Both the position numbers and the translations under genes were made by a program. Shown piece by piece: positions 49,016 to 61,140 of a stretch of 64,000 nt of DNA. Source of the stretch: Mangifera indica. Its lineage: Eukaryota; Streptophyta; Magnoliopsida; Sapindales; Anacardiaceae. The stretch is taken from positions 1,860,001-1,924,000 of the forward strand of contig NC_058154.1 of assembly GCF_011075055.1 (NCBI RefSeq), in the 5' to 3' direction. How positions within the stretch are numbered: position 1 is the first letter of the stretch; each line of letters starts with the position of its first letter. The notes beneath the pieces are model-generated. The model was given only the letters and a program-made list of their open reading frames with translations. It searched no databases and was not told the origin of the DNA.

Positions 49016-49997
49016 GTCAATTGATTTTCTAGATCTACTTCTATCGTTTCTTCGTTCTGTTTTCTATTTTTTTAATTGTTATTATCATTTTTTTTTTTAA
49101 TTTTGCTGCATAGAAATTGCGATGCTCTGTTTTTTTTTTTTAGTGGAATTGTAATTAAGTTTGGATTTTATCATCTGAACTATCTTTGTTTACTGTTATT
49201 TTTTAATTGGATTATAGTTCATTGTGGAATTTTGGTGTTTGTTTATTATTTGTTGTTGATTATTCTTCTGAAACACAGAGAAAACAAACAGCAAAATGCA
49301 CAAACACTTAACACAAGAACAAAGTATTTACTTGAAAAACCCAATATGGGAAAAACCATGGGCAGTTGATGGAGAAAATTTTCACTTATTTTTTCCTCTT
49401 TGTCCGAGCTCTTAGTCTTAGCTCGCTCTGTTTTGCAGTACACACTCACTTTTGCTTAGACTTCAATACAACTTTTACTTACAAACCCTGACTGAAAAAT
49501 ACTTGATATGTGTACTCGTTGGTCATATGTCCACAGCAAGTTGTGCCTGCAGTACAAACCATGTACTCTCACTTTTACATACAATTTAATACAGTTAATT
49601 ATTAGTTTTATTATAGTTCATTGTGGATTATGCTGAATTTTTGTGTTACTTTATTATTTATTAGTTGATTATAATAATCACTAGTTTTTGATCAATTTTA
49701 GATAAAGATTGCTAGAAATTTTTTATTATGCATGATTTTGGAGGTTTATGCTGTTGATTTTGGATAGTTAAAGTTGATTTTTTAAAAAATTTTTTTGAAT
49801 AATAGTGTGTGAAGTGAATTTTTGTATAGTTAGACTGTCCTCACAGCCAGCCGTTTTGGTGAAAAAATATTGTTGGACTTACAGCTTTAACTGCTTTAGC
49901 TAATCTTTTCTCTTAAAGGTGTTGGGTGGATATATGGCAAAGTGAGCAATGGACTGTATTGTGTGACTCATTTTGATTTAAGCTTTTGGTTGTACAG
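49016..49997 (+). other. Probable intron in the HMGB1 5' untranslated region
   Basis: A good donor (TGAG/GTCAAT at 49016) and a good acceptor (TTGTACAG ending at 49997, four bases before the ATG) frame an interval of about 980 bp. Within it, 49262-49500 differs in composition and reads AACACTTAACACAAGAAC, then CTTGAAAAACCCAATATGGG, wording like a degenerate LTR-element insertion. A TATA-like CTATATTTTT lies near 48928. The intron is inferred from splice-like words only. Confidence 0.45.
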
Positions 49998-50001
49998 AAC
50001 A

Positions 50002-51638
50002 ATGAAGGGGGGCAAGGGCAAGGGTAAGGGTGCGACCTCAAAGGAAGCTTTGAAGCCTGTTGATGACCGGTTAGTTGACTTTACTTTAATTTACTTTTTT
50101 CTTTTGTGTTGTACAAATATTATAGGTCTGCCCGAGGCCAAGTTTGAACTCAAATTCACAAGTCTAGTTAGAACCTAGAGGATTCTTAGGTTTTCCAAGG
50201 GAGGAGAAAGAAGTTCTTCTTATGTACTTTTTGTCCTAGTTTCTTACGGTTACATAAGATTTTTGGTCTTTTAAGATGGCCAACCAAAAACCCACATTCT
50301 GGTTGTAGTCTCGTGCTGAGTACATACATATCTGATGATTTCTGGTTTCATATGCTTGATGGTGGATATAGAAATTACATAAATGCCATTGTGATGGATC
50401 TAATATATTTCCATTGTTTTCAGAAAGGTTGGAAAGAGGAAGGCAGCTGCAAAGGTTGATAAAAGTAGTGCAAGGAAAGCTAAGAAGGCAAAGAATGCGA
50501 AGAAGGACCCAAACAAACCAAAGAGGCCCACTAGTGCTTTCTTTCTGTTCCTGTATGTTTCTCATTTTGCTGCTGCTTTGAGAGGCAGAAATAGCATGTG
50601 TGGTAATTTTAAAAATTTTTTAATTGATGCCATTCTGATGATACAGTGAGGAGTTCAGGAAAACTTTCAAGAAGGACAACCCTCATGTAACTGCTGTGTC
50701 AGCTGTAAGCATTCAGTTATATTTGATAAAAACGAAATGAGATTAAATTTTAGTTTGTGGTGAGGCAATCTTTATGGATTAAAGAGTTGATTCATGTGCT
50801 TGAATAATGTGGTTGAAGGTTGGGAAAGCTGCAGGAGAGAAGTGGAAATCAATGTCTCCTGATGTAAGTATTTATCATTGAGCATTGTCATATGACATGA
50901 ATACAAGGATTGCTTGGTTGAATTTGATTCTTAAACATTGAAGAGTTTATTTCGATCTTTGAAATTAACTTGCCTCTGTGAAGAAAAGGTATTTGAACTG
51001 CATTTAACTGATGTATATATTCACCTAATTGGAAGGAAAAAGCTCCATATGAAGCCAAAGCAGCAAAAGGGAAGGTAGAGTATGGAAAGCTTATGAATGC
51101 TTACAATAAGAAGCAGGTGAATGACTTGCAGTGATCCTTTTCCACTTTGTGATGCTTTTGGGTGGTCATTATGTGATCAACTTTTCTTTGTTTTTAATGT
51201 TAACAGGAAAACATAACTGATGATAGTGATGAGGCATCTGAAAAGTCGAAGTCTGAAGTGAATGATGAAGAGGAGGATGAGGCCAATGGAGAGGTAGCAC
51301 ATTTTTTGAAGTTCTGGTCAATGGATTGATTTAACAATAGTTGTATTTTACTGTTGCATTGTCATAGTTTTGGGTTCAGATGTTGTTTTATGTCCTTGAG
51401 GTTGTTGAATGGGTAGTATCAATTCAAAAGATAGGCGTGGCTGCTTTCTTCTGGGAAATTGATTCAATCATTGGATTTGGCTAATATCTTTCGGCGAATT
51501 ATATGTTCATGATTGTAAGATCAAAATGTAGAAGTTGTCATTCTATAAATTGCTGTCATTGTGTTTTTCATGCAGGAAGAGCAAGAAGAGGAAGAGGGGG
51601 AAGAAGAAGAGGAAGAGGAAGAGGAAGATGATGATTGA
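50002..51638 (+). CDS. HMGB1: HMGB-type chromatin protein, HMGB1-like
   Basis: Architectural DNA-binding protein of plant chromatin that bends DNA. Seven exons join in phase: 50002-50069, 50424-50552, 50647-50704, 50819-50863, 51036-51116, 51207-51293 and 51576-51638, giving 176 residues (Arabidopsis HMGB1 has 178). The basic N-terminus MKGGKGKGKGATSKEALKPV followed by DDRKVGKRK matches HMGB1 rather than HMGB2-6. The HMG box (about residues 52-121) runs from DPNKPKRPTSAFFLFLEEFR through HVTAVSAVGKAAGEKWKSMS to EKAPYEAKAAKGKVEYGK and NAYNKK. The tail is acidic: SDEASEKSKSEVNDEEEDE, then a run of Glu ending DDD (residues 157-176). The Ser residues in the tail are likely CK2 targets, as in other plant HMGBs. 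All introns are GT-AG. The gene appears intact. Confidence 0.96.
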
Positions 51639-53904
51639 AATGGGATGATAATGACTTGGACATCATGGTTAATTTTTTGTCGTGTCAACGTTCTCTTAGG
51701 CTAGACCTGTTGGCTTTATTTAGATAGAGGAAAACGTTAGCTTTATGGTGCTGCAATATGGTTTTTGTAACTTTTATGAAAATTCAGCATAAGTTACCCG
51801 CTTTTATACATATCAGTTCTTGATTGCCTGCCCGTTTTTATATTCGATTCAACATTTGCAGAGTGTCCACCTTCGAGGTGTCGTTGCATTTTATACTATG
51901 TATCTCATGGAGAAATTGGAAAATCGATCTCAAATCATCACTTACATTTTGAGGTGTCTATGGGCTGGGTCGGCCCGGCTTTGGTTCAGTCTATGGGGCC
52001 CATGGGTCAGATCAAATCAGGATTGAGCCTTACGTTTGCACAATAATGGGTGTTTGGGGCGGGTTGGCTTATGAAAATTTTAAGGCTCAAAACTTGACTT
52101 TATATATATAGAGGCTTGAGTGTTAATCAGACATCCTATTTAAACAAAGTAAAAAATTAATTCAAAATTTTAAATAAAAATTGTTTTTTAATTATTAAAA
52201 TTGAGGACAGTACTTCAAATATTTTATTTATATTCTCTTGTTTGTGATAGAGAAATACCATAATTACATGATAAAAATATTATAATATAGTACAAAAAAA
52301 ATTAATTTATATACTATATAATTATAAACATAAATAAAAAATATATATTATAGCAATTATTTACATAAATAATATTTAAATAGATTAAATTCATTTGACC
52401 TTAGATCTATTTATAATATTTTGTAATGATAAAAATAATATAAAAATAAAATTATAAATACAAAGAATTATTATTTGCGAATTCAAACATTTTCTAAAAG
52501 TGAGTTGACGAAAGAAAATGAGATTAAGAATATAATAAAAAAATTGAGATTGAGAAATTTATAAATAAAATTGGAAAATTAAAAAGATTTAGATTGTTTA
52601 TATAGAAAAAAATAATTTAAAAAAAGAATTGGGTCTAGCTTCAGCCATAAGCAGAAGCAACTATCATATATTTTTTTTTATTTTTTAATATATTCAATAG
52701 TAATGGGTCCGCTATAGCCCACTTTGAAAAGTCTATGAATTGAACCCAACATGCTATAATATCTGATTGGGTCTCCATTTGGCCTGACTCAGTTAACGTG
52801 TCTACTTATATAAAATTTAATAACATTTAGTTGTGGGTTCAACTGTCGTAAATAGGAGATCTAGTACCTCCACTTAGGGGTGGAGGTGTGCATTGAGTCA
52901 AACAAAGCTTGAAAAGGGAGGCTCGACCTAATTTACGTATCTACTTATATAGAGTTCAATACCATTTAGTTGTGGGATTAGATGTCCTAAATAAGAGATC
53001 TAGTAGCTCCATTTAGGGGTGGAGGTAGGGCTGGATTCGAACTGAGCTCTAGGTCGAGCCCGAAACAAGCTGGCCTTAGCCGAGCTTGAGCTACTCGTCA
53101 GATTTTCAAATTAAAATTTTTGATACAAAACGACGTCGTTTTAACCAATATATATTAAAACGATATCGTTTTGATAATGAAAAACGAGCCAAACCGAACT
53201 GAATTCGAGCTTAAAACGAGCCGACCTTAACCGAGCTCGAGCCCGAACTCGAGCTAGCTATATATGAACCAAACCGAGCTCGAACTCAACTCGGCTCAGT
53301 TCGAATCCAACCCTAGGTGGAGGGGTACATTGAGTCAAACAAAGCTTGAAAAGGGACCTACTTGAACTCAATTCGAATCTAAAAAGTTCAGTTTGAGTTG
53401 GCGATGAATTGTTGAATAATTGTTAGATAGAAAGAATACGGTTGTTGGATATGAAGAAAAATTAAAAACACCAAAAGAAGATAAAAAATTGCTAAAAAAA
53501 GATGGATCAATTGACAACTTTTTGATTGCTCGATCTATTCGAGATGGTTTGATTCAAATTTAAGTTAGGGTTATCTTAACTCGAATTTGGGTTTGTTTGA
53601 ATCAAACTTCGACCCAGAGCTGGCTCAGTCCACCCATATGTCCATTACATGGCACCAGAAAAGAATTGAAGCATACCAAAAGAGAAGATCTAGGTGAGAC
53701 AAGAAATGCTCCCACGTTAAAATTTGACTATTATATAAAAAATCCAATGAATAAGCATGATCCAGAGGCATCAAATTGAAGCAAGCCAACAGCAATCAAC
53801 AAATGTTGGCACTTTCTAAATCACCTGATAAAAGGAAATGGAATCATGAATTGCGTACAACCAACCAGATGTTATATACAATTTTTCCTTTGAAGAATAA
53901 GCCC
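51639..53904. other. Intergenic DNA with repeats and a tandem duplication
   Basis: The first 200 bp is 3' untranslated region of HMGB1. Bases 51955-52090 and 52620-52800 are GGGCC/GGGTC-containing repeat fragments. A head-to-tail duplication of about 137 bp begins near 52783. Its first unit ends near 52919, and the second runs from about 52920 to 53357, interrupted by the hAT-type insertion at 53026-53315. Bases 53360-53630 hold another degenerate hAT-type fragment. Confidence 0.6.
53026..53315. mobile_element. hAT-type non-autonomous element with perfect 8-bp duplication and visible empty site
   Basis: The element runs from TAGGGCTGGATTCGAACT to TTCGAATCCAACCCTA and is flanked by GGTGGAGG at 53018-53025 and 53316-53323. 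The neighbouring unit of a tandem duplication (near 52878-52900) retains the uninterrupted target, AGGGGTGGAGGTGTGCATTG, so insertion is directly shown. Two near-central palindromes, AAAACGACGTCGTTTT at 53127-53142 and AAAACGATATCGTTTT at 53157-53172, start 30 bp apart. No protein is encoded. Confidence 0.95.
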
Positions 53905-56111
53905 TTACCGGTAGCAAGGATCATAAGAAACAAGAATTGGATCCGGAGTAATGAGCGGCAACTTATCGATGTACATAAAAAGTCGCTTCAAATTCTCCCT
54001 AGAGATGGAGGCCAAATCAACAATCTCATTCTTGCTGGTGTAGATCCACAGGTCACCTGAATCCACTCTCCTGAGACTGTCGCGGCAGAAAGGGCATGAA
54101 TGAGACCGAGCCCGCCTAGACAACCAGTGAAAAATATAGTGAATTTCAGTATCGTGCAAGGGAAAGCGGCAAGCAAGCATAGATATCAAACGACTTACCA
54201 ATTGCGGTAACACTTCATACACATTGAATGATTGCAAGCGGGCAAAACGATTTTAGTTTGTATCTCCATGCAAATACCACATTCTTCTTCTCTCTCTATA
54301 TCAATTTCAGAGAACTTTCCCTTATACATCTCATCTTTCTTTCTGTACTTGGCTGCACAAATCTCTTTCTGTTTCCGGTCTTCGACATCAGTAATTCCTC
54401 TTTGAAGTTGTAATAAAGAGGGAAATATCACCCGTCCATAAAATTCAAACAGATTGCTAAACAATAAGAAATTTCGCCCCAGAATGAGAGTCCGGATAAA
54501 ATCATAAGCAAGAATTTGGCTGAAATAGTTATTTGACATCCCCCGAAGTTTACTCACCATAGAATTCTCTAATACTAGCTTTCCTTTCATGAATAGAAAT
54601 GGTAGTCTTCCCATCCACATATGCCTGCATAAGACCATTATTCATCACTCCCTTGAGAAAAAAGATTAATGTTAACTTCAACAATTACAAATCCTAGAGG
54701 TCTGACAGGGAACTTTAGAATGTTACATTCATATTGAAGATACTGATATCACCTTATATATAAGTATTCTAAGCAAACCAAGTGCCCCAGCCAGGCGACA
54801 ATCAGTCCACTGGACAAGAAAAAGAAAAGCATGAGCTGCCGGACTGTAGGATAATCTCATTTGAAGGCAGGCTCCATCATATTCTCTTGGGTAGTCAGAA
54901 GCCCTGTATCACGACAAATTTTGTACTAGTTAATCAGGTCCGTCAGAGATTTAGTTACTCTCAGCTTTTCATCACCCAAATTAATCTCTATTTTATCTAT
55001 GATGAATCTTGTCAATGCAACTCTCACCCTTATCGTTCGGGATATGAACAAATAATTGGAACAAAGTGAAAATTAATGCACTGAAAGGGTATCTGGCGTT
55101 CAAAAATATTGAACGGGTGCAAGGGGAAAGCAATTCCTGATATTATTGCCTGGGATCAGGGAAGTTGGGTAGCTTACAACATACCAAATGTGCCAAATAT
55201 GAATGCCAACTGATTGGCACTCAGAACAGGGCTCATAAAATCAAACTGCAGCTGGAGCTACATGAGCATAAGTAGACAAGCATTCTTCTGTCTATCTAGC
55301 CTTAAATCAATTTTGACTTCCAAAATAGGAACTAAGAGACATAACCACAAGACAAACTGCAGTAATCTTGTTGTTGGAAGGTTTCTCTACATCCTTTTTA
55401 GCAATTACCATCAACCTGATTGAAAAATATTGCAAAAAAAATATGCATTTTCTCAAACAGATGCTTCTAGGAATAGTCAACAAAATCATAAAATTCGGGC
55501 TTCAAAAAGTACTTGTATAGCTACAGGGTCAAAAAAACAATATGGAAATCACAAAGTAACATTTAAGCCAAATAGAATATGTTGATCTGATCAATTCCCT
55601 GAAACAAAAACAAGCTTCTACCACTCCACACTAACAGAGCCAGTTCTGTAGATGTGAATGCGCATGAAAAGAAAAAGCAGACAGTCTAAAAAAGAGGAAA
55701 AAAAACAAATCAATCAAAAGCAGCTAAAAATATGATTGAACTGGCCAGTGAATATAATTCTACAGCACAGGTGAATACCCGGATGCTTAAAAAGCAAAAT
55801 AATGAAGAAACTTAAAAAAAGGAAAAATTAAAAAAAAAAAAGAAAAGAAAAGAAAAACCCCACATATCCGATCAAACCCCACCCGGGAAAAACTCTAATC
55901 TAGAAACAAAATCAGTATTTCTCTCACAAATTCCAAAACTCAGTAGAATTCTGGTAATTTCAGATGAAAAAAAACACAGAATTGTGTAATACCAGCATAA
56001 TCTGCCGAAAATAAATCACTCCAAAAATAAAGAGAGAGATCTTTACAGGGTATTGGCAAATTGAATATCAGCTTCAAGAGCCTTGAGTGAGTCCTTAAAC
56101 GACTTCCTCAT
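53905..56111 (-). CDS. RING E3 ubiquitin ligase, AIRP2-like
   Basis: Probable ubiquitin ligase related to Arabidopsis AIRP2, a positive regulator of abscisic acid and drought responses. Five exons on the minus strand: 56111-56047, 54903-54753, 54624-54558, 54433-54199 and 54115-53905, giving 242 residues, the same length as AIRP2. Conserved words: MRKSFKDSLKALEADIQFAN, RLSYSPAAHAFLFLVQWTDC, LRILIYKAYVDGKTTISIHE, RGITDVEDRKQKE, then the C3HC4 RING (residues about 146-187: CGIC, CNHSMCMKC, CPFC), followed by DSLRRVDSGDLW and KRLFMYIDKLPL. IYKAYVDG and REFYGVIFPSLLQLQRG are closer to the AIRP2-like paralogue than to AIRP2 itself. Odd point: intron 3 (54557-54434) starts GT but ends AC at the position giving the conserved protein. 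The nearest usable AG in phase begins the exon at 54397 and would drop 12 residues. Other introns are GT-AG. Confidence 0.9.
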
Positions 56112-56390
56112 CTCTTTCCCCTGACAAATTCCCATCAAACCAAAAACCAATCTCAACAACAAAAATCCATTACAATCCCACCTCAAACAAACAAAAAAAA
56201 AAAACCTAACTCTTCAATTCATATTCTCTCAAAGCCAGAATCTTATGCTTATGAAATACTTTCTGTTCCCACTTCGGAAAAAATAAAAATAAAATAAAAA
56301 AGTGGTTACAGGAAGAAGAGCTTCTTGGGTTTTCACTTAGAGCACACGTTATAGTAGTATAGTACTAGTCTAGTAGTATCTTTCTCTGTT

Positions 56391-57286
56391 CAGTAAATAC
56401 CTTGTCCCACCCAAGGTTTGGCCTTAAAACTTTGTACACCCCTAATTGACATAATCACACTTTTCCACCCAAAATCAAGCGTAAATAATTTGTTCGCCCA
56501 AAGTTTGGCCTTAAAACATTTTTACACTCCTAGTTGGCATAATAACACTTTCCAACCCAAAATTAAGCATAAATAACATTTTTCCACTTAAAATTAAATT
56601 TTGTTAATAAAATAACAATATTAGGAATTAAAATTATCATTTTATTCATACTATTTTATTTTCAAAATTATCATATAACTATATATTAACAAAAATTAAA
56701 AATAACATTTTAAATATCTAAATTATATATGAAATACACCTTATTTTTATTTCTCTTCACCTTCAACTCTTCTTTCTTTCCTTTTATAGATAAGAGTGCT
56801 TTTGTTATTTAATTGTATATCAAGTATAAATTATAATTTTTAAAAATATTAACATCTTGTTAAAATTTTAGAGGTTATTCAAAATTCAAAGAAAGTTTGA
56901 GGTCTTTTAGAAATTTTTGAAATATGCCTACTCGTAGCAGTTTAAAAAATGGCAATTACACTCCTAAAAGAATTGAACATAATATGATAAATTATAGGTG
57001 CAAATGAATGTTACAAACCTATAATATTTTCAAAATAATAGGGTTTTGAAAAGCTTTCAGAAATTAATTTGTGAGTTTTTAAAATTTTTAAATGTTAAAT
57101 TATTATATTTAAAATGTTTAGGTATGACGGACGGAAGTTGCTATTTTTTTTAAAATAATGGATGACGAAAATACTATTTTGCCCTTACGAGTTATGTCGT
57201 CAATTTAAAAAAAAAAAAGGTTATTATGTCAACTAAGGGTGGACAGCTCTTAGGCCAAACCTTGGGTGGGAAAACATAATCCACTC
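56391..57286. mobile_element. Mutator-like element upstream of the RING ligase gene
   Basis: Inverted ends of 50 bp or more are seen: CCCACCCAAGGTTTGGCCTT followed by AATTGACATAAT on the left, and the matching inverted words (AATTATGTC-like ATTATGTCAACTAAGGGTGG, then GGCCAAACCTTGGGTGGG) on the right. The flanks TTCTCTGTT (56382-56390) and TTCTCTGGA (57287-57295) match at 7 of 9 bases, a plausible old 9-bp duplication. The element lies only about 280 bp upstream of the RING gene ATG (minus strand), so it forms part of that gene's distal promoter. It encodes no protein. Confidence 0.7.
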
Positions 57287-57295
57287 TTCTCTGGA

Positions 57296-60200
57296 TAAAG
57301 AAAACGTCCACTTGAACCCTACAAGTACAACAGTGGCAACTAACTCTTCTTGCATTCAATTACTTGAAAGCCCTTCTTTCATGCTCATTGGCCCACCGGT
57401 TCGTTGTACGGAGATTCGGTGCCCCAGCCAGTGAGATTAAATTATAGATATTATTATTTAAAATTTTGTTGATCATGAGGACACGTGGCAAACATGCCTG
57501 GTTTTGATCTCACGTCGGCCATCCGATTCTTGTAGATTGTTTATGAAGCTTCGAGCGCGACGTGTGTTAATTGGTAGGAATATTGGACCCCACAGGTGGG
57601 AGCCAGATGGGATTATATAAATTCAGACAGCACAACCTTGTAATTAAGTATCTAATTATAATTAGAAAAACCAAATTTCAATTAAAAAAAAAAGACTTGT
57701 TCCCACGTAAAGTATAGTAAAATCTCAAAGTTTTATTTTTTAAATTTGAAAAATCTAAATACTTATTCATAAAGACAATTTTTGTTAAAAATATTAGTTA
57801 AGATTAAAGATAAAATTATCATTTAACAAAAAATTTAAAAATTAAACTTTTATCACATTTTTCCTCTCAATTTAAAAATCTCACAATTTTTTCTCTAAAA
57901 TTTTCTTCAAAGTTTAAAAAGTGATAATTTTTCTCTAAGGTTTTTTTTTCCTTTTTCTCCTACGACGATCAACCGTCTTCGGCCTTTCCCATCCTCCCTC
58001 TTGTCTTATCTCTTTCTCTTAGTCTCTCTCCCTTTCCTCTCCAACCATGGATTAATGAAAATTGTTTGAAAATCTAGACAAAAAACATCATTTGCAAATC
58101 CAAACGAAAAAACCATCACATGAGTTCTAGTTAACGTTATCAAGAGATAGATGATAGTTCATTACTTTAAATAGAAAATCATAAAAATTAATTATTCATT
58201 AAAAAATTTGAAAATTATATCTCTTCAATTAAAAAAGACAATAGTATAATAATGAAACTATGTACATCTAGTTTTCATAACTTAATTGGATTTCAAATGA
58301 TGTATTATTATATGATTATATGATTTTAAATTAAAAATAAATTAACATCTAATCATATGATAACACATAATCAAAATACTTAATTAAATATTTAAAACTT
58401 GAGTACACATAGTATTGCTCATAGTTTAATACCTTCGGCGAAGAAATTCCAACAGTGTGACAAATATTTAGACAAATAATTAATTGGAAAGTCAGGTTGA
58501 GAAGGTAAAACTCATACTAATTGAAAATGATTAGACAATGACATATGAACCTCTAATTAAGGATTCCAGAAAATGAAGTATCCTCCTAACCAACTACAAT
58601 ACTAGTAGTGTGAGAAGCAACCATTTGCTTACAGGATTTCATTTCTACTTATAAAAGCTAAAACCACACACAACACAACACTGCAATTTAATACCTGATT
58701 GTGCCCATTGCCACTAGAGATTCAGCCTTCTTCAACTTCTTTCTTGCACAATTGAATTTGATGCCAACAGTAGAAACAGATTTGTGAATTGGTTCCATGT
58801 ACAAGTATAGTAAGAGACCTTGAAAATCATGACAAGAAAATTTTTCCCAAGTACATAACAGAGCTGCATCTCCAATAACTCCTTGTTTTCCCAGAAATTC
58901 ATCATTGCTTTTACCTGGATTTTTTATACTCTGTTGTAAATGGTCTTGGTGCTGATAAAGTCTTGTAGATAAATTCTTTAGGTAATGTCTAAAACTGCTA
59001 CCCACAGCTCAGATGTGTCTTCCTTGAAGACAACTGCAACATTAACCTTCAGAAATCTAAATGCTAATTAAACCCTTCCAGATATCAAATTCACTTCAAC
59101 AATAAGCTCCTAGCAAGTTTTCCTTCGAAGTTGCTTCCTGAAGTTGGTAGGTTCTTTGACTTCTTTTCAATCAAATGATAGAAGACTTTGACAGATATAT
59201 ATTGTCAAAGTTTCATTCACCATTGCGTCTCTGCCTTCATTGGAAATATTGCAGTGCCTCTAAAGAGTCAGCTTCTCCAAAATCAGGCTACAGTGATTCT
59301 GCAAAGATTAATTCAATATAGGCTAAATGCCATAACATGAAATTACAAATTCCAGGCTCACCACTGATCCATACAAGTAGATCAGGATGGGGAAATTCAG
59401 TACAGTCTAGTTCCAGTTCCTGTTCAATTAATGACTCATTTAACATCATTAGGTTCAATGATAACGTCATTGTTCAATTAATGTTCAAACCGCCCACTAT
59501 AGCTAACTACAACAATAAGTTGGAATTGGGTATTGTTCTTAGTACTCTTATCCACATTGATTATTAATTTCTTCCAAGGACTTTTGGAGCTTAGAGATAT
59601 CTCCAATCAAAGATATTTGAATGTTCTCCTTCACAGAAGCCAACAAAAACATTTAGAATCATGTATTCTCCTTATAACCCTTATCTTAAAGGTAGCCAAA
59701 AACTCAATAATGGAAGATACCTTCGCTAGCACCTTTTTTAGGACAAAATAATTGAAAGGTGGTGCTGCTGCCAAAAATTATAAAATAATCATAAGGAACA
59801 ATCATGAATTTTGAAACATTCATGCAGAAGCCTCCCATCTCCAGTAAAGTGACAGCCCCAGAGCACAGTACCAAGTGATCTCCCATTAAAGAGAAAGCTT
59901 AAGCCTGAGAAACACACCAGGAGATTTCTTTTCCCTCTTGATAAAAAATAAGCTCACAGCTATTCCATATTTCAACTCAAGACCAACACAAAATAGCAAT
60001 AAAATTTAAGGATTTACATAGTTTGCACTAAGAATTCCAAGTATACCATACATTGACAGATGAACTAGTAACATGGTTAAAATAATGATATGAATCAAAG
60101 CTGATGGCCCATATTATAATCTAAACCAACTTTATTGCAACACCATAACAAACACCATTTACTCACTTTTAAATCTTAAAACATTAATCACGTGGCCGAA

Positions 60201-61140
60201 TGAATATGTCCCACCCAAACTTTGCTGAAATGATATGTCCCACCCTTTAAGTTTGAAAAGTCCATTTCTCCGCTTGTTTGTCAATTCTGATAGTGTAAAC
60301 CATTACATGGAAGGGCAGGAAAGTCATATTCCCGAAAACCCTAAAAAAAACAAAAACACCACATCACCAACCTTTCCCAAATTGTCTGCAACATCCAGTT
60401 GACTCTTTGCCAAATCTGCAGCATATTTTCAAATAAAAATCAATCATACCATACTTCTGACAGATGATTCAGTAACATAGTTAATATAGTGATATGAATC
60501 AAAGAAGATGGCCAAATTATAATCTAAAATCTACCGGCAGAATCTTCATTTGCATAAATTTAAGCTTCTTGTGAAAGGAGCAAATTAATTACAAATTCTA
60601 GCCTAATGCCACCCAAATTCCCAATATTTCTAGCAGACAGATCTCGGCATTTAATTTCATATCGAAGGATTTGAATATAAATAATAATGACATTAATTTC
60701 ATAAAGTTTTACCTCAAAAATCTCTCCATTTCGTCCTTCACTCCCCCTCAAGCTCAACAAAACTTCAACTTCCACCTGTAAAAGATGCAGAGAATATAAA
60801 ATTAAATGAATTTTATTTCAAAAGAGATATTAATTTAAAACTGAAAAAAGAAACAAAGATTAACAAATGGGTCAAAAGTTTAAAAAAAAAAAAAGACTGC
60901 CATTGGGACGAAACCAATTATCAGTTGAGAAAGCAAAAACATTAAGATCACGAATTCCCCATTCGCAACATAGTTCAATAAGCGTTTTAAGGGACCCTAC
61001 AGGTGGGTTCCCCATGCGGGTCGGTTCCATCCATGATCACTGCCACGTGTCTCGGCCTACATTCTCTCCGTAGGTCCGGAGGCAACAAAATCATTCTTTA
61101 ACGGAGGTTCATATTCATTAATAGATTTCACTTCTTCTTC
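57296..61140. other. Intergenic DNA with unrecognised short frames
   Basis: Bases 57690-57960 resemble the left half of the Mutator-like family (GTTCCCACGTAAAGTATAG, then CTACGACGATCAACCGTC). Bases 58180-58400 carry the AT-rich AAATTAAAAATAAATTAAC motif. Bases 60200-60250 hold two copies of TATGTCCCACCC, further Mutator-like end fragments. On the minus strand, 59005-58688 is open for 105 codons (contains CTWEKFSCHDFQGLLLYLYM), with shorter open fragments at 59470-59288 and 59886-59704. These could be exons of a decayed or unrecognised gene, but splice sites cannot be joined convincingly and no family was recognised. Confidence 0.35.

Noticed and set aside
53290..53315. GTTCGAATCC resembling a tRNA T-loop
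   Set aside because: The word is part of the terminal repeat of the hAT-type element, occurs in other copies, and no cloverleaf (acceptor, D and anticodon arms) can be built around it.
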